Assembly (NCBI GenBank): GCA_003117195.1 | Contig: BDSI01000161.1 | Span: 41,624-105,623 of the forward strand | From: Eudorina sp. 2006-703-Eu-15 | Taxonomy: Eukaryota > Chlorophyta > Chlorophyceae > Chlamydomonadales > Volvocaceae | DNA length: 64,000 nucleotides | Direction of reading: 5' to 3' | Shown: in pieces, positions 1-28,485 of the stretch | Numbering within the stretch: position 1 is the first letter of the stretch | Layout of the letters: the number at the start of each line of letters is the position of its first letter | Made by a program: the position numbers and the translations under genes | The notes under the pieces: model-generated | Told to the model about the DNA's origin: nothing | The model's database searches: none | The model's input: the letters and a program-made list of their open reading frames with translations, nothing else

Positions 1-15945
<15,945 letters not shown>

Positions 15946-18364
15946 CGGCTCCAGGGGGGCTGGGTCGGTGTGGGGGATGGGTTGGCAAAGGTTTGTTTGG
16001 GTAGCACGGACGTGGCGGAGGCGGAGGCGGAGGCGGATGTGGGTTGGGGATCGATTGGGAGATGCGGTGGTGAGGTGCAGGAGGACGCTCACGGAGCAGG
16101 AGGGTGGTGGCGGACGGCGGACGGCGGGGGGCAGGCTGTACTGTGCACACCGCAGAAGATCGGGGAGCCCGCCGGGAGGGCGGAGGGCGGGATGCGGGGT
16201 GCAGGGCGCGGGGAGAACTATTGCCGTTTGGGGAAGGTAGGGGGCCGCTGCAGGGCCGTGGGTCCGAGGCGCGTGTCGGTGGTGCCGGGGGAGTTGGTGA
16301 CTGTGACGTGACCGACGTGTACCCACCCCAGACCTCCCCCCCACGTGCACACATACATACATACATACATACGTGAAGGTGTACACAGTTGGATTATTCT
16401 CAGTCGTACAGGTTTCGGGGCCGGGTTCCAATTTGTGCAGTGTAGGAGGTGATCGGTCCTGCTCTTCCCCGGGCCCACAATTTTGTTGGTTTCACCGCAG
16501 TACGACTGTACTACATACCTACGTACATGGTGGGTTTTGCACATACGGGTAAAGCGCACCTCCGGGGGTTCCCGAGGGGCAGCAGCAGAAGGGATAGCAA
16601 GGGGGGAGGTGGCTGGTGGTGGTGGTGGTGATGGTGGTGGTGGTGGTGCGAGCAGGGCGGAAGGCAGGACGGGCGGCGGCGGTCGTCGTTGCTCATCGTC
16701 CATCTCTGCAATACGGTGCACATCACCAGGAGCACTTCGGGTGCACATACGGTATTATGAAACACACGGAGGGCTCGGTGGAGACGGTTTGGTTGGCTGG
16801 TTGGTGGTTAGTTGGTTGAACGCACTAACGTGTGATCTTACCAATGTACTCGTGGTGCTGGTGGTGGCGGAGGAAGGTCGGAGGACGCGGGGCGGTTGCC
16901 CCGGGGAAGGCAGCCTGATGCAGCGGTGCCGAGGAATCGGGAAATTAGGTGAAGAGGTACTGATGATGTGCCCTTCTCTTCACCGCGAGCCCAGCTCTGG
17001 GGACGTCCCTTATGAGAATGAGATGGTTAACAGAGACCTCAGCCAGCAGCTCTTCGCGGGCGGCACCTTGTCTGGCAGACAGCTATTGCCGTACGAGCGC
17101 GGCGCTGTCGGCCGTATGGATTAAGCAAACGTCGTCGTGTTCTTGATTACTAGTCTCCGTGTATTGGCTGGCAGTACGGGTATGGGCGTGGCTCCCTGGT
17201 CCCTAACACCCACGTGGTCCACCTTGTAACGGTTACATTACACACGTGCAGTCTGCAGTGGGGCCAGCGGGGCGGATGAGGTGTGTCGTTGTGTGTTTAG
17301 AATTGCAACCCGTTGTGTGTGTGTGGGGGGGGGGTTGCTTTTGGGGGGGAATGGTGGGTTTGGGTTTACGCGCTGGGCCGGTAGGGGCCCTCAGGACGTT
17401 GTGGGGTGCTGGGTCGCCCCCTGGAGGGCATCGCGTGGGTAGCCAGCCGGGGTACCGTTGCTGGTACTTAGTAGCGCTGCGGAGTCTGGCTACCCGCAGC
17501 ACACGGCTGCTGCCCTCTGGCGTCCCGCGGGGATACGGTCGCTGGCGCACTGCGGCATATCAGTGGGCGGGCTCCTGGAAAGACACATCTTGCAGTCACG
17601 CGGAGTTCCTTATGAGATCCAGTGAAATCTTTTGTCAAGGGTGCGCTGAGGCTGCGCCTTGGAGCGTCTCAGTGACCACTGACCAGTGCAGCGCCCCTGC
17701 CGGCGACCTGCAACGCTCCGACAGATCGGCAACTTTTGTGGCTCGCTGATGGTTGGCCTTCAAACACCATGACCTTGGCTGGATGTGTTGAGGCTTAGCA
17801 ATACAGAGAGTAAGGGACATGTCTATTTTTCGCCACCTGGTCACTGCACGGCGCTTCCCGCGCCAAACGCGGCCGCGATGAATGGATGGATGTCGTGGCG
17901 CCAGAGCGGCACCACGGCCCGACTGGATCCGAGGAGGTCTTGTCTTAAGAAGAACTTGACCTCCCGCAGCACCTGCCCACGCAGCTGCCTCCTGGTGCCT
18001 AATACGGTACTGCAGCATCCGCAGCACAACGCGAGCCGCGGAGTCCACGTAAGGACACGTGAAGAGATCTGCACCAGCTTTAGGCAGGAAGAGAGCGAGC
18101 TGTCATTCCCTGACCGCCCCTCATCAGCTGCCTCAGCTGCCTCATCGAGTCATATCTTCGCAGGACCGCAGCAAGCGGTGGCCCCAAGTTGGAGCCGCAA
18201 ACGCACAGAGACCATTTGTTTTTCCTGCGCGCCTCACCGGTTGGGTGGAACCAAACCAAACAAACAAACTATACCGATAACGCTTCTACTGCCCGCTGGA
18301 ACGCAAAACGCAGCACAGCGGAACGCCCCAGGGCCCAAGTATCGCACCCAGCCGTCACAAGTGG
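15946..18364. other. Intergenic region between the STAND gene and the DBH-like gene
   Basis: No coding exon could be supported. Contents: a short GGC/GGA-rich stretch, an (ACAT)n tract near 16350-16371, a GGT-rich run near 16615-16640, and a TGTAA at 17225-17229. TGTAA is the polyadenylation signal known from volvocine algae, but here it is 1.28 kb past the stop codon. The 3' UTR of gene 1 and the promoter of gene 2 must lie here. Confidence 0.5.
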
Positions 18365-21300
18365 ATGGGCGGCATGTGGGTCAGCCGCGATGGTCCGCAG
18401 CCGCGGAGGCGGTCCCCCGCAGTCCGCGCGGCAGCGACCGCCTCAGCCCCGCTGCTGCTGGCGCGGGCGGCGTTGCTGATTGCGGCGGGCGCCTGGGCCG
18501 CCTCCGCCGCGTCGTGCTACCGCTCCCTGTCCCGCGTGGACTTCCCGCACTGCCAACTGCTGTCGCCGACCTTCGCCCTCCACTGGGGCGTGGAGGGCGA
18601 CCAAGTGACACTGGGGCTGGATGCGGATACGGGAGGCGAGTGGGCGGGGCGTGCCGTACAGATGTGTGGTGGAGGGGAGCGGTGACCTGACTTGACCTGA
18701 CCTGACTGACGTGACGTAATGATGTACCGTGACTTGACCTGACCTGACCTGACCCGACCCGACGTGTCCATTCCCGGTGGTGACGTGTCCATTCCCGGTG
18801 GTGACGTGTCCATTCCCGGTGGTGACGTGTCCATTCCCGGTGGTGACGTGTCCATTCCCGGTGGTGACGTGTCCATTCCACGGTGGTGACGTGTCCATTC
18901 CCGATGGTGACGTGTCCCCGACTCCCCGTGTCAGGCCACTCCGACTCCTGGCTGGCGGTGGCCCTGAGCTCCGCCGGGGGCATGCGGGGCGCCGACATGG
19001 TGGTGGTGGCGGGGCCCGACCCAACCACCCAACCACCCGCGACAACTGACGCCAACGGCGGGTGGCGGGTGGTGGACGCGCACTCCCTGGACTTCGTGCC
19101 GCCGGTCACTGATGAGAGCCAGGTGGGGTGGGGTGGGATGGGGTGGGGGTGTTGGGTGGGGGGTGTTGGGTGGGGGGGTGGGGGGGGGATGCTGAGTGTG
19201 TCGAGCCAGGAGACCTTCACGAACCCACCCTGGCACCCACCCTCCTACCCGCCACTCTGTGCTCCTCCCGCACACTTCCGACTCCTCCTCCTCCTCCCCC
19301 TCCCCAGGACGTGACCCTCCTGGCCGCCCCCATCAACGGCGATGGCCACACGGTGGCGGTGGTGAGGCGCAAGCTGGTCACCTGCGACCCGTGGGACTGG
19401 CCGATCATGGTGGGGAAGGGGGTATGGGGTGGGTGGGGTCGGGGACAGAGGTTGTTTACAGAGTGGCTGTGAAGGCCGCTATGAGCTAGATTTAGGGTGA
19501 GGGCACACCCTCACGGCTCGCATCCACCACCCACTCGTCGTCATCGCTAGCTTCCCCATCCTCAGTTCCTCGCCCTACACTCGAAGGCCAACCCTCCTGG
19601 GCAGGCCCCCACCCTCTGCCCCCACCCACCCTCTGCCCCCACCCACCCTCCTGGCCCCACCCACCCTCCTGGCCCCGGGTGTCCCCCGCAGGACGGGGTG
19701 CCTCAGACCGTCAGTTGGGCGTTCGGCCGTCGCTGGCCCAGCAAGCATAGGGCCCGCGGGGACAGCGCCGTCACCTTCCTGCCCGAGGCCAAGCTGCCGG
19801 TGGCGGCTGTGAACGCCACCGCCAATGCGACGTCGCCCGGCTCCCCGACGTCGCCCGGCACCCTAGGGCCCATCGGAACGGCCGTCGCGAACTCATCTGC
19901 CCCACCAACTGCCCCACCTGCTGGTGCTGCGGCTGCGGCGGCTGCGGCGGCAGAGGCAGCGGCGATCGGCGCCGCCATGCCGGCAGCGGTCAACTCTTCG
20001 CGGGCTGCGGTCCAGCCCGGGGAAGGTGTCGGCGAGGCACCCCCGCCGACGATGCCGGTTGTCTCGCCGTCAGGCAGCAGCAGCAGCACCGGCACGAGGG
20101 CCGCGTCGGCGGTTTCGGAGACGGCAGGCAGCACCAGCGGGGGCGGGCGGGTCCCCGCCGGGGCCCCCGAGCCCCCGGTGACAGAGCTGAGCGGGCGTGA
20201 TGACGTCACCAGCGACGGCGGTGATGACGGTGGCAGCGATGATGGTGATGCGGTCGGGCAGGAGGAGGTGGACGAGGATGACGTCAGCAGCAGCGGCGCC
20301 GTCCCGCCGAGCAGTGCGCCGCTTCCACAGTCGGTACGGCAGTTGGACGTGCTGATGCCCAACGTAACCGTACAGGACAACGTAACCACCAACTACCTCT
20401 GCACCCACGTGGCGCTGCCCAACGACCGGAAGTACCAGATCATTGGGTGAGGGGTCGGCCATGGGTCGGGGGGCAGTCGGTGAGTTGGGAGTCCTGGGGG
20501 TGCGGCGCCAAAGCTGCCAAGTGCCGTGGGGGAATCACTGACCAAGGCGATCATGACTTGCCGTGCAGGCATCTAGCAGTACATACACCACGGGTATGAC
20601 AGGGGTGCTGTACAGATGGGCAAGGCCGTCGTACATTGATCTCGGTTTATCGCGCGCGATCTTTCTAACTCGGCCCCTCTCCCGCTGACGTACGTTTGGC
20701 CTCTCTTTCTCTACGTGGCACTGCCGTACAGATCGCGTCCCCAGGTCAGGTCGGCTCTGATCCATCACATGATCCTCTTCGCATGCAACCAACCGCCGCA
20801 ACCGAATGCGCCAACGGTCTTTCCCTGCCTGACAGCTGCACCCAACTGCACCACCTTCTACCTCGGTAGGTGCAGGGCGCCTCACCCCAGGGGGGGCGGG
20901 GGATCACCTCACCCCGGGGGGGGGGGCAGCTCCTCACCCCGGGGGGGGGCAGCTCCTCACCCCAGCTCCTCACCCGGGGGGGGGCAGCTCCTCACCCCGG
21001 GGGGGGGGGCAGCTCCTCACCCCGGGGGGGGGGGCAGCTCCTCACCCGGGGGGGGGGGGGACTAGGGACCCCACGAATGCTGAGCACTAGAGGTTGTCCT
21101 TTAGGGAAAAGAGAAGGACGGGACACGCGGCCAGCAAGAGTCGCCGCGGCCCTTCGACACCCGTACGACGAATGCATGTACGACATCAAGAGATCACCAT
21201 GACACGCTGTATCACCGCGAGCTGATGCCGGCTGTCCGCGCCGCGGAGGGAGGCTTCTCTCTCTTGTGCCCCCTCCCCAAGATCCGGACCTCCTCCCCGG

Positions 21301-23700
21301 GGGGCCCGTTTCCATCCCCCCACAACCCTCCCCCTTCCCCCTCCCCCTCCCTTAACAAACACCTCTTCAGGATGGGCCCCGGGTCAAGATGGCGGCGGCA
21401 TCGGCGGCGTGCTGCCCCCGGAGGTGGGGCTGCCGATGGGCGAATCCGACTCGACCTACTTCGCCCTCCAGGTGGGGGTGGTGGGGGGGAGAGAGGAAGG
21501 GGGCCAAGGGGAGGTCGGTGACCTGCCGTACAGGCTCCTTTGTACGAAGCTGTCTTCTCCTAACCCCGCACTTGTGCAATCCGTACGCGGCAGGTTGGGC
21601 TTCTCGCGCTGCTGCTCGGACACCCCGTCCCCTCTCTCTTTCGTACCCCGCCCCCTCTCCAGCGCCGGGAACTTCATTTTCCGCTCCGCGACGCCCCCCG
21701 CCCCCTGCTACCCCTCACTCACCCGGCCCCCCAGATCCATTACAACAACCCGGACGGCGTCTCGGGCCAGGTGGACGACAGTGGCTTTACGCTGCTGTAC
21801 ACGTCGGAGCTTCGGCCGTACGACGCTGCCGTACTGACTCTGGGGCAGCAGGCCATCGCCATTCCACCTGGGGACCCCGACTACGTGCTGCGCCCCAACG
21901 TTGAGTACTTTAATACTAAACAACAGTAATAACGTGATAATGTTGTCCCCCAGCTCCCAAGGGCTGGGATAGATTCGACGTGCAGAGTGACGTACTGCTT
22001 GCGGCGCGGAAGAGCGGGCAGTTTGACAGGAACTGGGGCGGCCTTCGTTGAGCTCGTCGTTGTACCATCTATCCTGCTGGGGAGGTGTGGGCTGTGCCGC
22101 GACCCGCGAGGGCGCCCACGTCCGCTGACCCGTCCGCTGCTGCTCCGCTGACCTCTTCCGCCTCTGCGCGTTCTTGACCCCCTCCCGGCCCCCCAAACAC
22201 ACACGCCTCCGTACAACCCCAGGTGTGCCCCTCCACGTGCACCTCCCGGCTGGAGCGGCCCCTGGTGCTGCTGCTGAGCGGACTGCACATGCACACCCTG
22301 GGCCGCGGCATCGTGACACAGGTGAGCGACCCGTGGGTCATGGGGTCCCGTGGAGTTGCTCTGGGGTTGGGGTTTTTATGTTACTTCGGGATGCCACTTG
22401 CCACAGCACCAGCAGCGGTCTTTCGTGTTGTCTGTCGGGTTTTGGTGCTCGACTGACTTGATCTGTGTCGTGGTTCTCAGCACCCCACCCCGCCGGGTTG
22501 TGCGCCGCCGTACTGCCGTACCGCAGCACATCCGCAACGGTACGGAGCTGGCCCCGGTGGGCTCCAAGCGGTTCTACGACTTCAACTACCAGTCGGTTGA
22601 CGCAGTGGTAAGGATGACGGGCAGTTGGAGCGGTTGACCTTGCAGTTGTCGCTACTGCAGCCCGGGAGAAGGGCGGCAACAATGCTCCGATCTGCAGCCG
22701 CATGCCTTGAAAGTTGGCGAGCACACTATGGCGAACCTTTAACTGCGACATGCATTACTACTGCGAATTCGCTGTGTCGCATGTCCTGATGAGGCCACTC
22801 GCCATGCTTTCAGTGCTGGGTGCCGCCTCGGGCGCATCGTTAAGCCCTCCCAGTCTTTTGATGCCCCTCCTCCCGCAATTTTATTTACTAAAGGAACAGC
22901 GAAACCGCGCTTCCTACCTCCCCCCCAACCCTGCACCCCCCTCTCCCCCCGTCCCCCAGCCCCTGAACAGTTCCCTGCTACTGCCGGGAGATGTGCTGAT
23001 CACCACGTGCTCGTACGACTCCACGTCACGAAGCAACGTCACCAGGTGTGTGTGCTTGTACGGATTGTGCTACGGTGCGGTGCGCCCCGCGAGTGTCCCC
23101 GAGTGTTACACACCAGACCCAACCGAGGGGGCGCGGGTGTGTGTGTTGGAGGCAGGGTGTTGACACTTGGTCTGTTGACACTTGGTCTGTTGACAGGGGT
23201 AGGTGCGGACCGGATAATCGCGTGCCCCTCCCGGCTGCTGTAGCTGCCAAGGGTGACAATCGGTGGTGGTTGGTCCGCCTCCCCGCACGGTCCCGCCAAC
23301 CCGCATGTCGTACGTACGGTACGGCAGGTTTGGCGAGAGTACGACCGACGAGATGTGCTTCAACTTCATCCTGTACTACCCGCGCAACAACAATTTCACC
23401 ACGTGCATGTCGATGGATGCGGCGGGGGACCCACGGGTCGCCCTGTGCGGGGGCGAGGACGCCGTCACGGGTGTCGGCGCCGCCCTGCAGCCGCTGATAG
23501 AATCCGCCGCCGCCGCCGGAAACAGCAGCACCGCGGCGGCATCCAACACAACCGCAGCTGCGGTGAACCTCACCGCCGTGCCCGCTCTGGCGCCCTTCTT
23601 CGCGTCCGGAGCGCTTGTTCGCGTCCCTCCGTCGGATCTGAAGTACAGTCCGTACGACAAGACATGTCCGAGCATGTGGTACATGGCCGGATCCATCTGA
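18365..23700 (+). CDS. DOMON + copper type II monooxygenase (DBH/MOXD1-like)
   Basis: Probable secretory copper-dependent hydroxylase of the dopamine beta-hydroxylase/MOXD1 family; the algal substrate is unknown. Exons in phase: 18365-18650, 18935-19122, 19308-19409, 19692-20446, 20732-20865, 21371-21471, 21735-21899, 22223-22321, 22527-22607, 22960-23045, 23328-23700 (stop TGA), about 789 residues. A hydrophobic N-terminal segment (LLLARAALLIAAGAWAA) looks like a signal peptide or anchor. The DOMON domain follows (ALHWGV-like strand, GADMVVVAG, GHTVAVV, TCDPWD), then an Ala/Ser/Thr-rich linker of roughly 180 residues and both copper domains. All six expected copper ligands are visible: HH of IHHMILFAC, H of LQIHYNNP, HMH of GLHMHTLGR and M of DEMCFN. 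Cysteines and NxS/T sites suit a secreted protein. ATG 18374 is an alternative start in the same frame. Confidence 0.9.
18762..18917. repeat. 21-bp tandem repeat
   Basis: About seven copies of a unit starting gtgtccattcccggtggtga in the first intron of the DBH-like gene, ending close to the acceptor at 18934. Confidence 0.9.
20876..21062. repeat. ctcacccc plus poly-G tandem repeat
   Basis: Units of about 20 bp (cagctcctcaccccggggg) in intron 20866-21370 of the DBH-like gene. The G runs vary in length, which makes the region prone to sequencing error. Confidence 0.85.
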
Positions 23701-25589
23701 TGTGTCGATGTTCCATGATGCACTGATGACAGCGCGGCAGTACCTGATAGTTTTGGGGGAGCGAGGGAGGGAGGGAGGGAGGGAGGGCACCAGGCCAGCT
23801 GCCCTCGGTACTGGAGGGTGTGGTGGGCCTGTTCCAGCGAGCACGCAGCCTGCGCGCGTCGAAGAAGCAGTGAGCTTGCCCTCCTCCTCCTCTTCCAGTG
23901 CTATTGCGCGCGGAACCTCCAGATCGGCCAAACCGAACATCGGAACAAGGGTTAGAGACTTGAGAGTGGGGGTTGTGTATTAACCGCATGAGTACGACGT
24001 GTTGTACAAAACTAGCGAGGATTCGTCGTACCCTCGCCGCTGCGTAGCTGTGTGCCTTTTGGTCCATGATCCAAATCGGGGGCGGCGAACCGGTGGGTGA
24101 CAACGGGTGATAGGGGGCGAGCGGCTGCAAGGAACAACGTCCGCGGCATCGAGCGGGGTGGGGCAGACGCGAGGCGGGCGCCGTCGTCAACGACCGGCTG
24201 TACGGACTTGGGGCGGCTAGGGTCCATCTGGGTCGATTGGGTACAGCTCCAGGTGTTAATGCTGCCGTACATGTGGGCCAGGGGCCTGTTGTTCCGTTGG
24301 ACGGCGTTGGTCGAAGCAGCTTGGCGGGGATGCTGGAAGGCGGTCCGATAGGGGGGTACCGATATGTGCATGCGAGGGTTTGGGGCCGCATGGTTGGGGT
24401 TGATTGCAGTTGTCATGTGCGGTGTGATGCCCTCGGATGCTCTCCACCCGACATTTCCGCGGCAGGTACCGTAACCCCAGATCCACATACCGCTCAGACG
24501 ACAGAGAGAGAAGACGCCGACCCGGCCACACCCACGCCAGCACCTACACCTTCATCTCCTGGGTAGCGCCGCGCGTTCGCAGCGCAGTCACAGTCCTACT
24601 TGGAAACGAGGCAAGCCAGCTCGTGTGTGCATCCCTGGACCCAGGGAGTGGGGCGGGCGGGCGGGCGGGAGGGAGAGGCCGCAACCCCGGGACGTCGCCC
24701 GCGGCCCCCCGCCTCCCATCAAACCCGCGGCAGACCATCACACCCGCGGCAGCAGTATTATGCACCGCTCCGAAACCAGCCCCGACGCGCCACCTCGTCT
24801 GCGAGGACACCGCAGCACCCGCCTTAGCCACTGCATCGGAAGACCTGTCCCCCGCCGCCGCTCCCAGCCCGCCCGTCCCCGTAGCTGCGCGAGCCGTGTC
24901 AGACCCATGGACGCGCAGCACCTCCCGCCCGGCCGGGACCCTCCCCCCCTGTAGTTAACCCCCCCTTAGCCTCCTTCCCTAAGGTGGATCGCCACGTGCG
25001 GTGTACGTATGACCCCCCCCCCGCATGGCCATGACAGCCGCAGTCAAAAGGGCACCTCACGCCCGGCCCAGTACCCGGTGGCGGCTCTCCACACCCGCTC
25101 GCGCGAAGCACCGCAGCGCCCCGCCGCCGCGAGCTGGGGTGCCGCACCCTAGGGAGGAGGACTGGCGACTGAGGACTGGGGACGGCCTGGTCCCTCGTCG
25201 CCGCTATGCATGTGACGTACCCGTCGCGGCATCGCGACCCTACCTCTGTGTTGCCCCTCGCCTCCATCCAACAGGCGCAGCACTCCAGCCGCCCTCGTGA
25301 CACCGGGATGTCACCCTCCTGCCCCTGTCCTCCTTTCCCGCTCCCCATACCCGCGACTCGCGGCGGGCGTCACCCGCGCGCCGTCTCTCCTCCCCGCATC
25401 CACCCGCACCCGCAACCCCCGATGTCCTTCAGGCTGGGCCTCCGCTGCCGTCATGAACCCGCCGACACCCGCCAACCAGCACCCATCCAGCCATCCTGCC
25501 CCGTGCATCCACCCTGCGCGGGGGCCGCATCCGTGCCTGGCGGGCTCCCGCCCCCACCCCCACCCCCGCCCCCGTCCCTGACGGGCCCC
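23701..25589. other. Intergenic region between convergent DBH-like and M18 genes
   Basis: Should hold the 3' UTRs of both neighbours. An open frame at 24437-24958 (+) has no splice context or recognisable motif and was not called. A (GGGA)n tract lies at about 23763-23787. No TGTAA or its complement was noticed near the stops. Confidence 0.45.
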
Positions 25590-28485
25590 TCACGAGGCGC
25601 AGTGGTGGCAGGAGGGGTCCTCGATCTCGCCCTTCAGGTCGGGCGCCGGCAGCGTGTCCACGTCCAGGGTGGCCAGCAGGCGGCCCACGCCCCCGAAGAA
25701 CGCCTCGAAGTGGCGGACGGCGTGCGCCACGTCGTCGGTGCCGCAGGTCTCCCGGATGCTGTGCATGGACCACTGCGGGATGCCCACGTCCACGGTGGGG
25801 CAGCCCAGGCTGGCGGACAGGATGGGCCCGATGGTGGAGCCGCAGGGCATGTCGTTGCGCACCGCGAACTCCTGGGGGGCGCGGGTGCGGGTGCGGTGGG
25901 TGGTGCGTGCGGGTGGGGATGTCGGGGTGCGACTTGCTGGGTGGGTTAGTGGGCTCGAAGGGAGAAGGGAGAGGGGGGAATGGCGCCCTCCAGGGGGGCC
26001 GGGAGGGGCCGCTGGATACTGGACCGCGACTGACGACATGGCGCGGACCGGGAGGGCGGGTGGGGCGGGGTGAGGTGGGGTGGGGCAGTCGTCGTCGGTC
26101 TCCGCTCGCGTCGCTGCCCCTCGCGGGCCGACTCCGCGGCCCCCTCAGTGGGTCACCTGCTCACCTCTCGGCCACCCGGCCTCACCCATCAGGCCCATCA
26201 GGCATCCGCACGTGGTGGGGACATACACACAGCCCCCCCTCCCCCCCCCACCCGCGCCCCTCGCGCCCTCCGCCCCCCTCCGTGGCCCCACCTGGCAGGG
26301 GACCCCCTTGGCCGCTCCCAGCTCCCGGAACACGGAGGCGCTGACCGTGTTGGTCGCGTACCTGCGCCACCGGGGGGGGACGAAGGCGAGGGGAAAATGG
26401 GTAGAAAATTGGCAGACATACCGGGGGGAGGGGGAGGGGGCAGGGGCGGGTGAGCGCGGACAGGAAAGGGGGCGGTTCGCGCTCTGTTCCAAAAGAGACG
26501 CGGGAAGGCCGGTGGCGATGCCCGTCAAGTCAGGTTGGCACCACCCGGGCATGCGCCTGTCAGCTCTCCCTGCTCACCGCTGGTTGCCGTTGTGCTTGAC
26601 CACCAGGCCCCGGTGCAGCGCCGGGCCGTGGTGCGGGTCGTGTTTGTCCGCGTAGTTGGGGTGCACCGCGTGCGCCATGTCGGCGGATACCAGGAAGGAC
26701 GACCGCAGGCAGCGCTCCGCGGCGCCCTCCTCGCCGGCCGACAGCGCACGAGCCACCCGCGTGATGGTGTCCCGCATCACCGGGCCGCCCGCGCCCTGGG
26801 GTTTGTGGACAGGTGGCGTGGAGGCGGGTGTGGACACGTGCCGTGGAGGGGTGTGTGGAGCAAGGGCGGGTAACACCGGTGTCTTCGTGTGGTGTGGTGT
26901 GGTGTGGTGTGGTGTGAGAGGGTGGGCGATGTGCGCGGGTCGAGCTAGGGCCGCTATCGGTTTGCGACGCCGGATGCTCCAGACCACCGCTTGCGGGTGC
27001 CGGGTGCATTTGCGGGGTGGAGGGGCGGGAAGGCGAGTCGGAGACCGCAGGTTTACCCCCTGCCCCCCCTCCCCTCCGGCGAGAAGACATCCTGCACCCC
27101 GCCCCCCCCCATGGGCAGCTACCTGTACCTACATGAAAAACACGGTGTGACCCCGCGCATCGCTCTATTGGGGCCGCCAGGCTCCCCGGCAGACTGCAGG
27201 GTTGTCGTCGCTCCCTCAGCCTCCGCAAGGGGGTGCTGATTCAGTCCGCTACGTCCGCTACGTCCCGGCCGGGGGGCACCCGTAGGCCACTTGGGAGCGG
27301 CGCTGATACGCCCTCTGGGTGGGGCTCGCCCAGTCCCGGACCGGACAGGTGCGCTGCCCTGGCCCCCCCGCCGTCCCCCCTCCCGCCGTTACTCCCTAGG
27401 ATCCTAAACCCATCCCAGCGCCAACACCAGCCCAGCCCCACAGCTCAAACCCAGCCAGATGCCAGCCCGAGCTCGTCCCAGCCCCGGCCCCAGATCGTCC
27501 CACACCCGGCCGCTGCCCTCACCTGCGCGCTGCCGCTGCCCACTTCCTCGTGATCGAACAGCGCCACCGCCCGCACCCCCGCCTCCTCCGCCAGCCCCTC
27601 CCCGCCCTCCCCCTCGCCGCCGCCGCCACCGCTGCAGCTGCGGACGAGCGCCGTCAGCGCACAGAAGCTCATGGCCAGGTTGTCCAGCCGCCCCGAGAAA
27701 ATGAACTCGTCGCAGGCGCCTCCGATGACGGACGGCTGCGTGTCGCACATGTGCAGCTCCAGATCCACAATGTCGCCGGCAGCGCAGCCCAGTTGCTCCG
27801 AAACCATGGACAGCAGCAGCGGGTGGTGCCGCTCCGGCGCCGCCGGGGCGGCCTCCGCGGCGCCGGTCGTGGGTGGCGGCTTCGCCGCGGCCGCGGCCGC
27901 GGCCGCGGGCGGCGAGGCCGCCTTGGCCTTGGTGTTGGTGGCCAACAGGGGCGCGAGGTGGTTCTGGGCGTTGATCTTGAAGCCCTCGGCGCGCTCCGCG
28001 GCGGTCTGCAGGTGGATCGCCAGCATGGGGATGCGGGCGATGGGCTTGGTGATCTTGACCAGGCGCTGCGTGACGCCACCGTCCGGGGCACGGAGCAGCA
28101 CACGGCCAGCCACGCCCAGCTCGCGGTCAAACCAGGTGTTCCAGAGTCCGCCGCCGTAGGTCTCAACGTTGAGCATGAGGCAGTCGGACTTGGTGGACTT
28201 GGAGACCGGCTTCAATTTGAGGCACGGCGAGTCGGTGTGGGCGCCGATCATGAAGAAGCCGTTTCCAGGAGTGTACTTTTTGCCGACGGCAAACGCCACG
28301 ATTGTGGTGGCGTTGCGGGTGAAAAAATAGCGGCCACCCGGGACGATGTCCCATCTGTCCTTCTCCTGCAGGTGCTTGAAGCCTGCGGACAGAAGAATTT
28401 TGCTGGCCTCCTCAACGGCATGGAACGGCGTCCACGCCGCGTTGAGGAAGTCCACCAGCGCCTTGGCGTCCGCCTGAGATCCCAT
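25590..28485 (-). CDS. DNPEP: Aspartyl aminopeptidase, peptidase family M18 (DNPEP-like)
   Basis: Zinc aminopeptidase that removes N-terminal acidic residues; expected to be cytosolic, and no signal peptide is seen. Four exons: 28485-27523, 26795-26578, 26361-26292, 25871-25590 (stop), about 510 residues. Metal and catalytic residues are conserved: GAHTDSPCLKLKP (first His), SGRLDN (bridging Asp), DHEEVGS (Glu pair), SADMAH (Asp) and IPQWSMHSIRE (last His). CGSTIGPI is also present. The M18 family is usually about 450-480 residues; the excess is an Ala/Pro-rich insertion of roughly 40 residues after NHLAPLLATNT, encoded near 27840-27950. The ATG at 28485 (MGSQADAK) matches the usual start. 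The gene converges on the DBH-like gene and lies downstream of the RSP11-like gene on the same strand. Confidence 0.95.

Noticed and set aside
24437..24958. Open frame of 173 codons on the plus strand
   Set aside because: Low-complexity Ala/Pro composition, no splice or start context and no recognised motif; chance openness is likely in GC-rich DNA.
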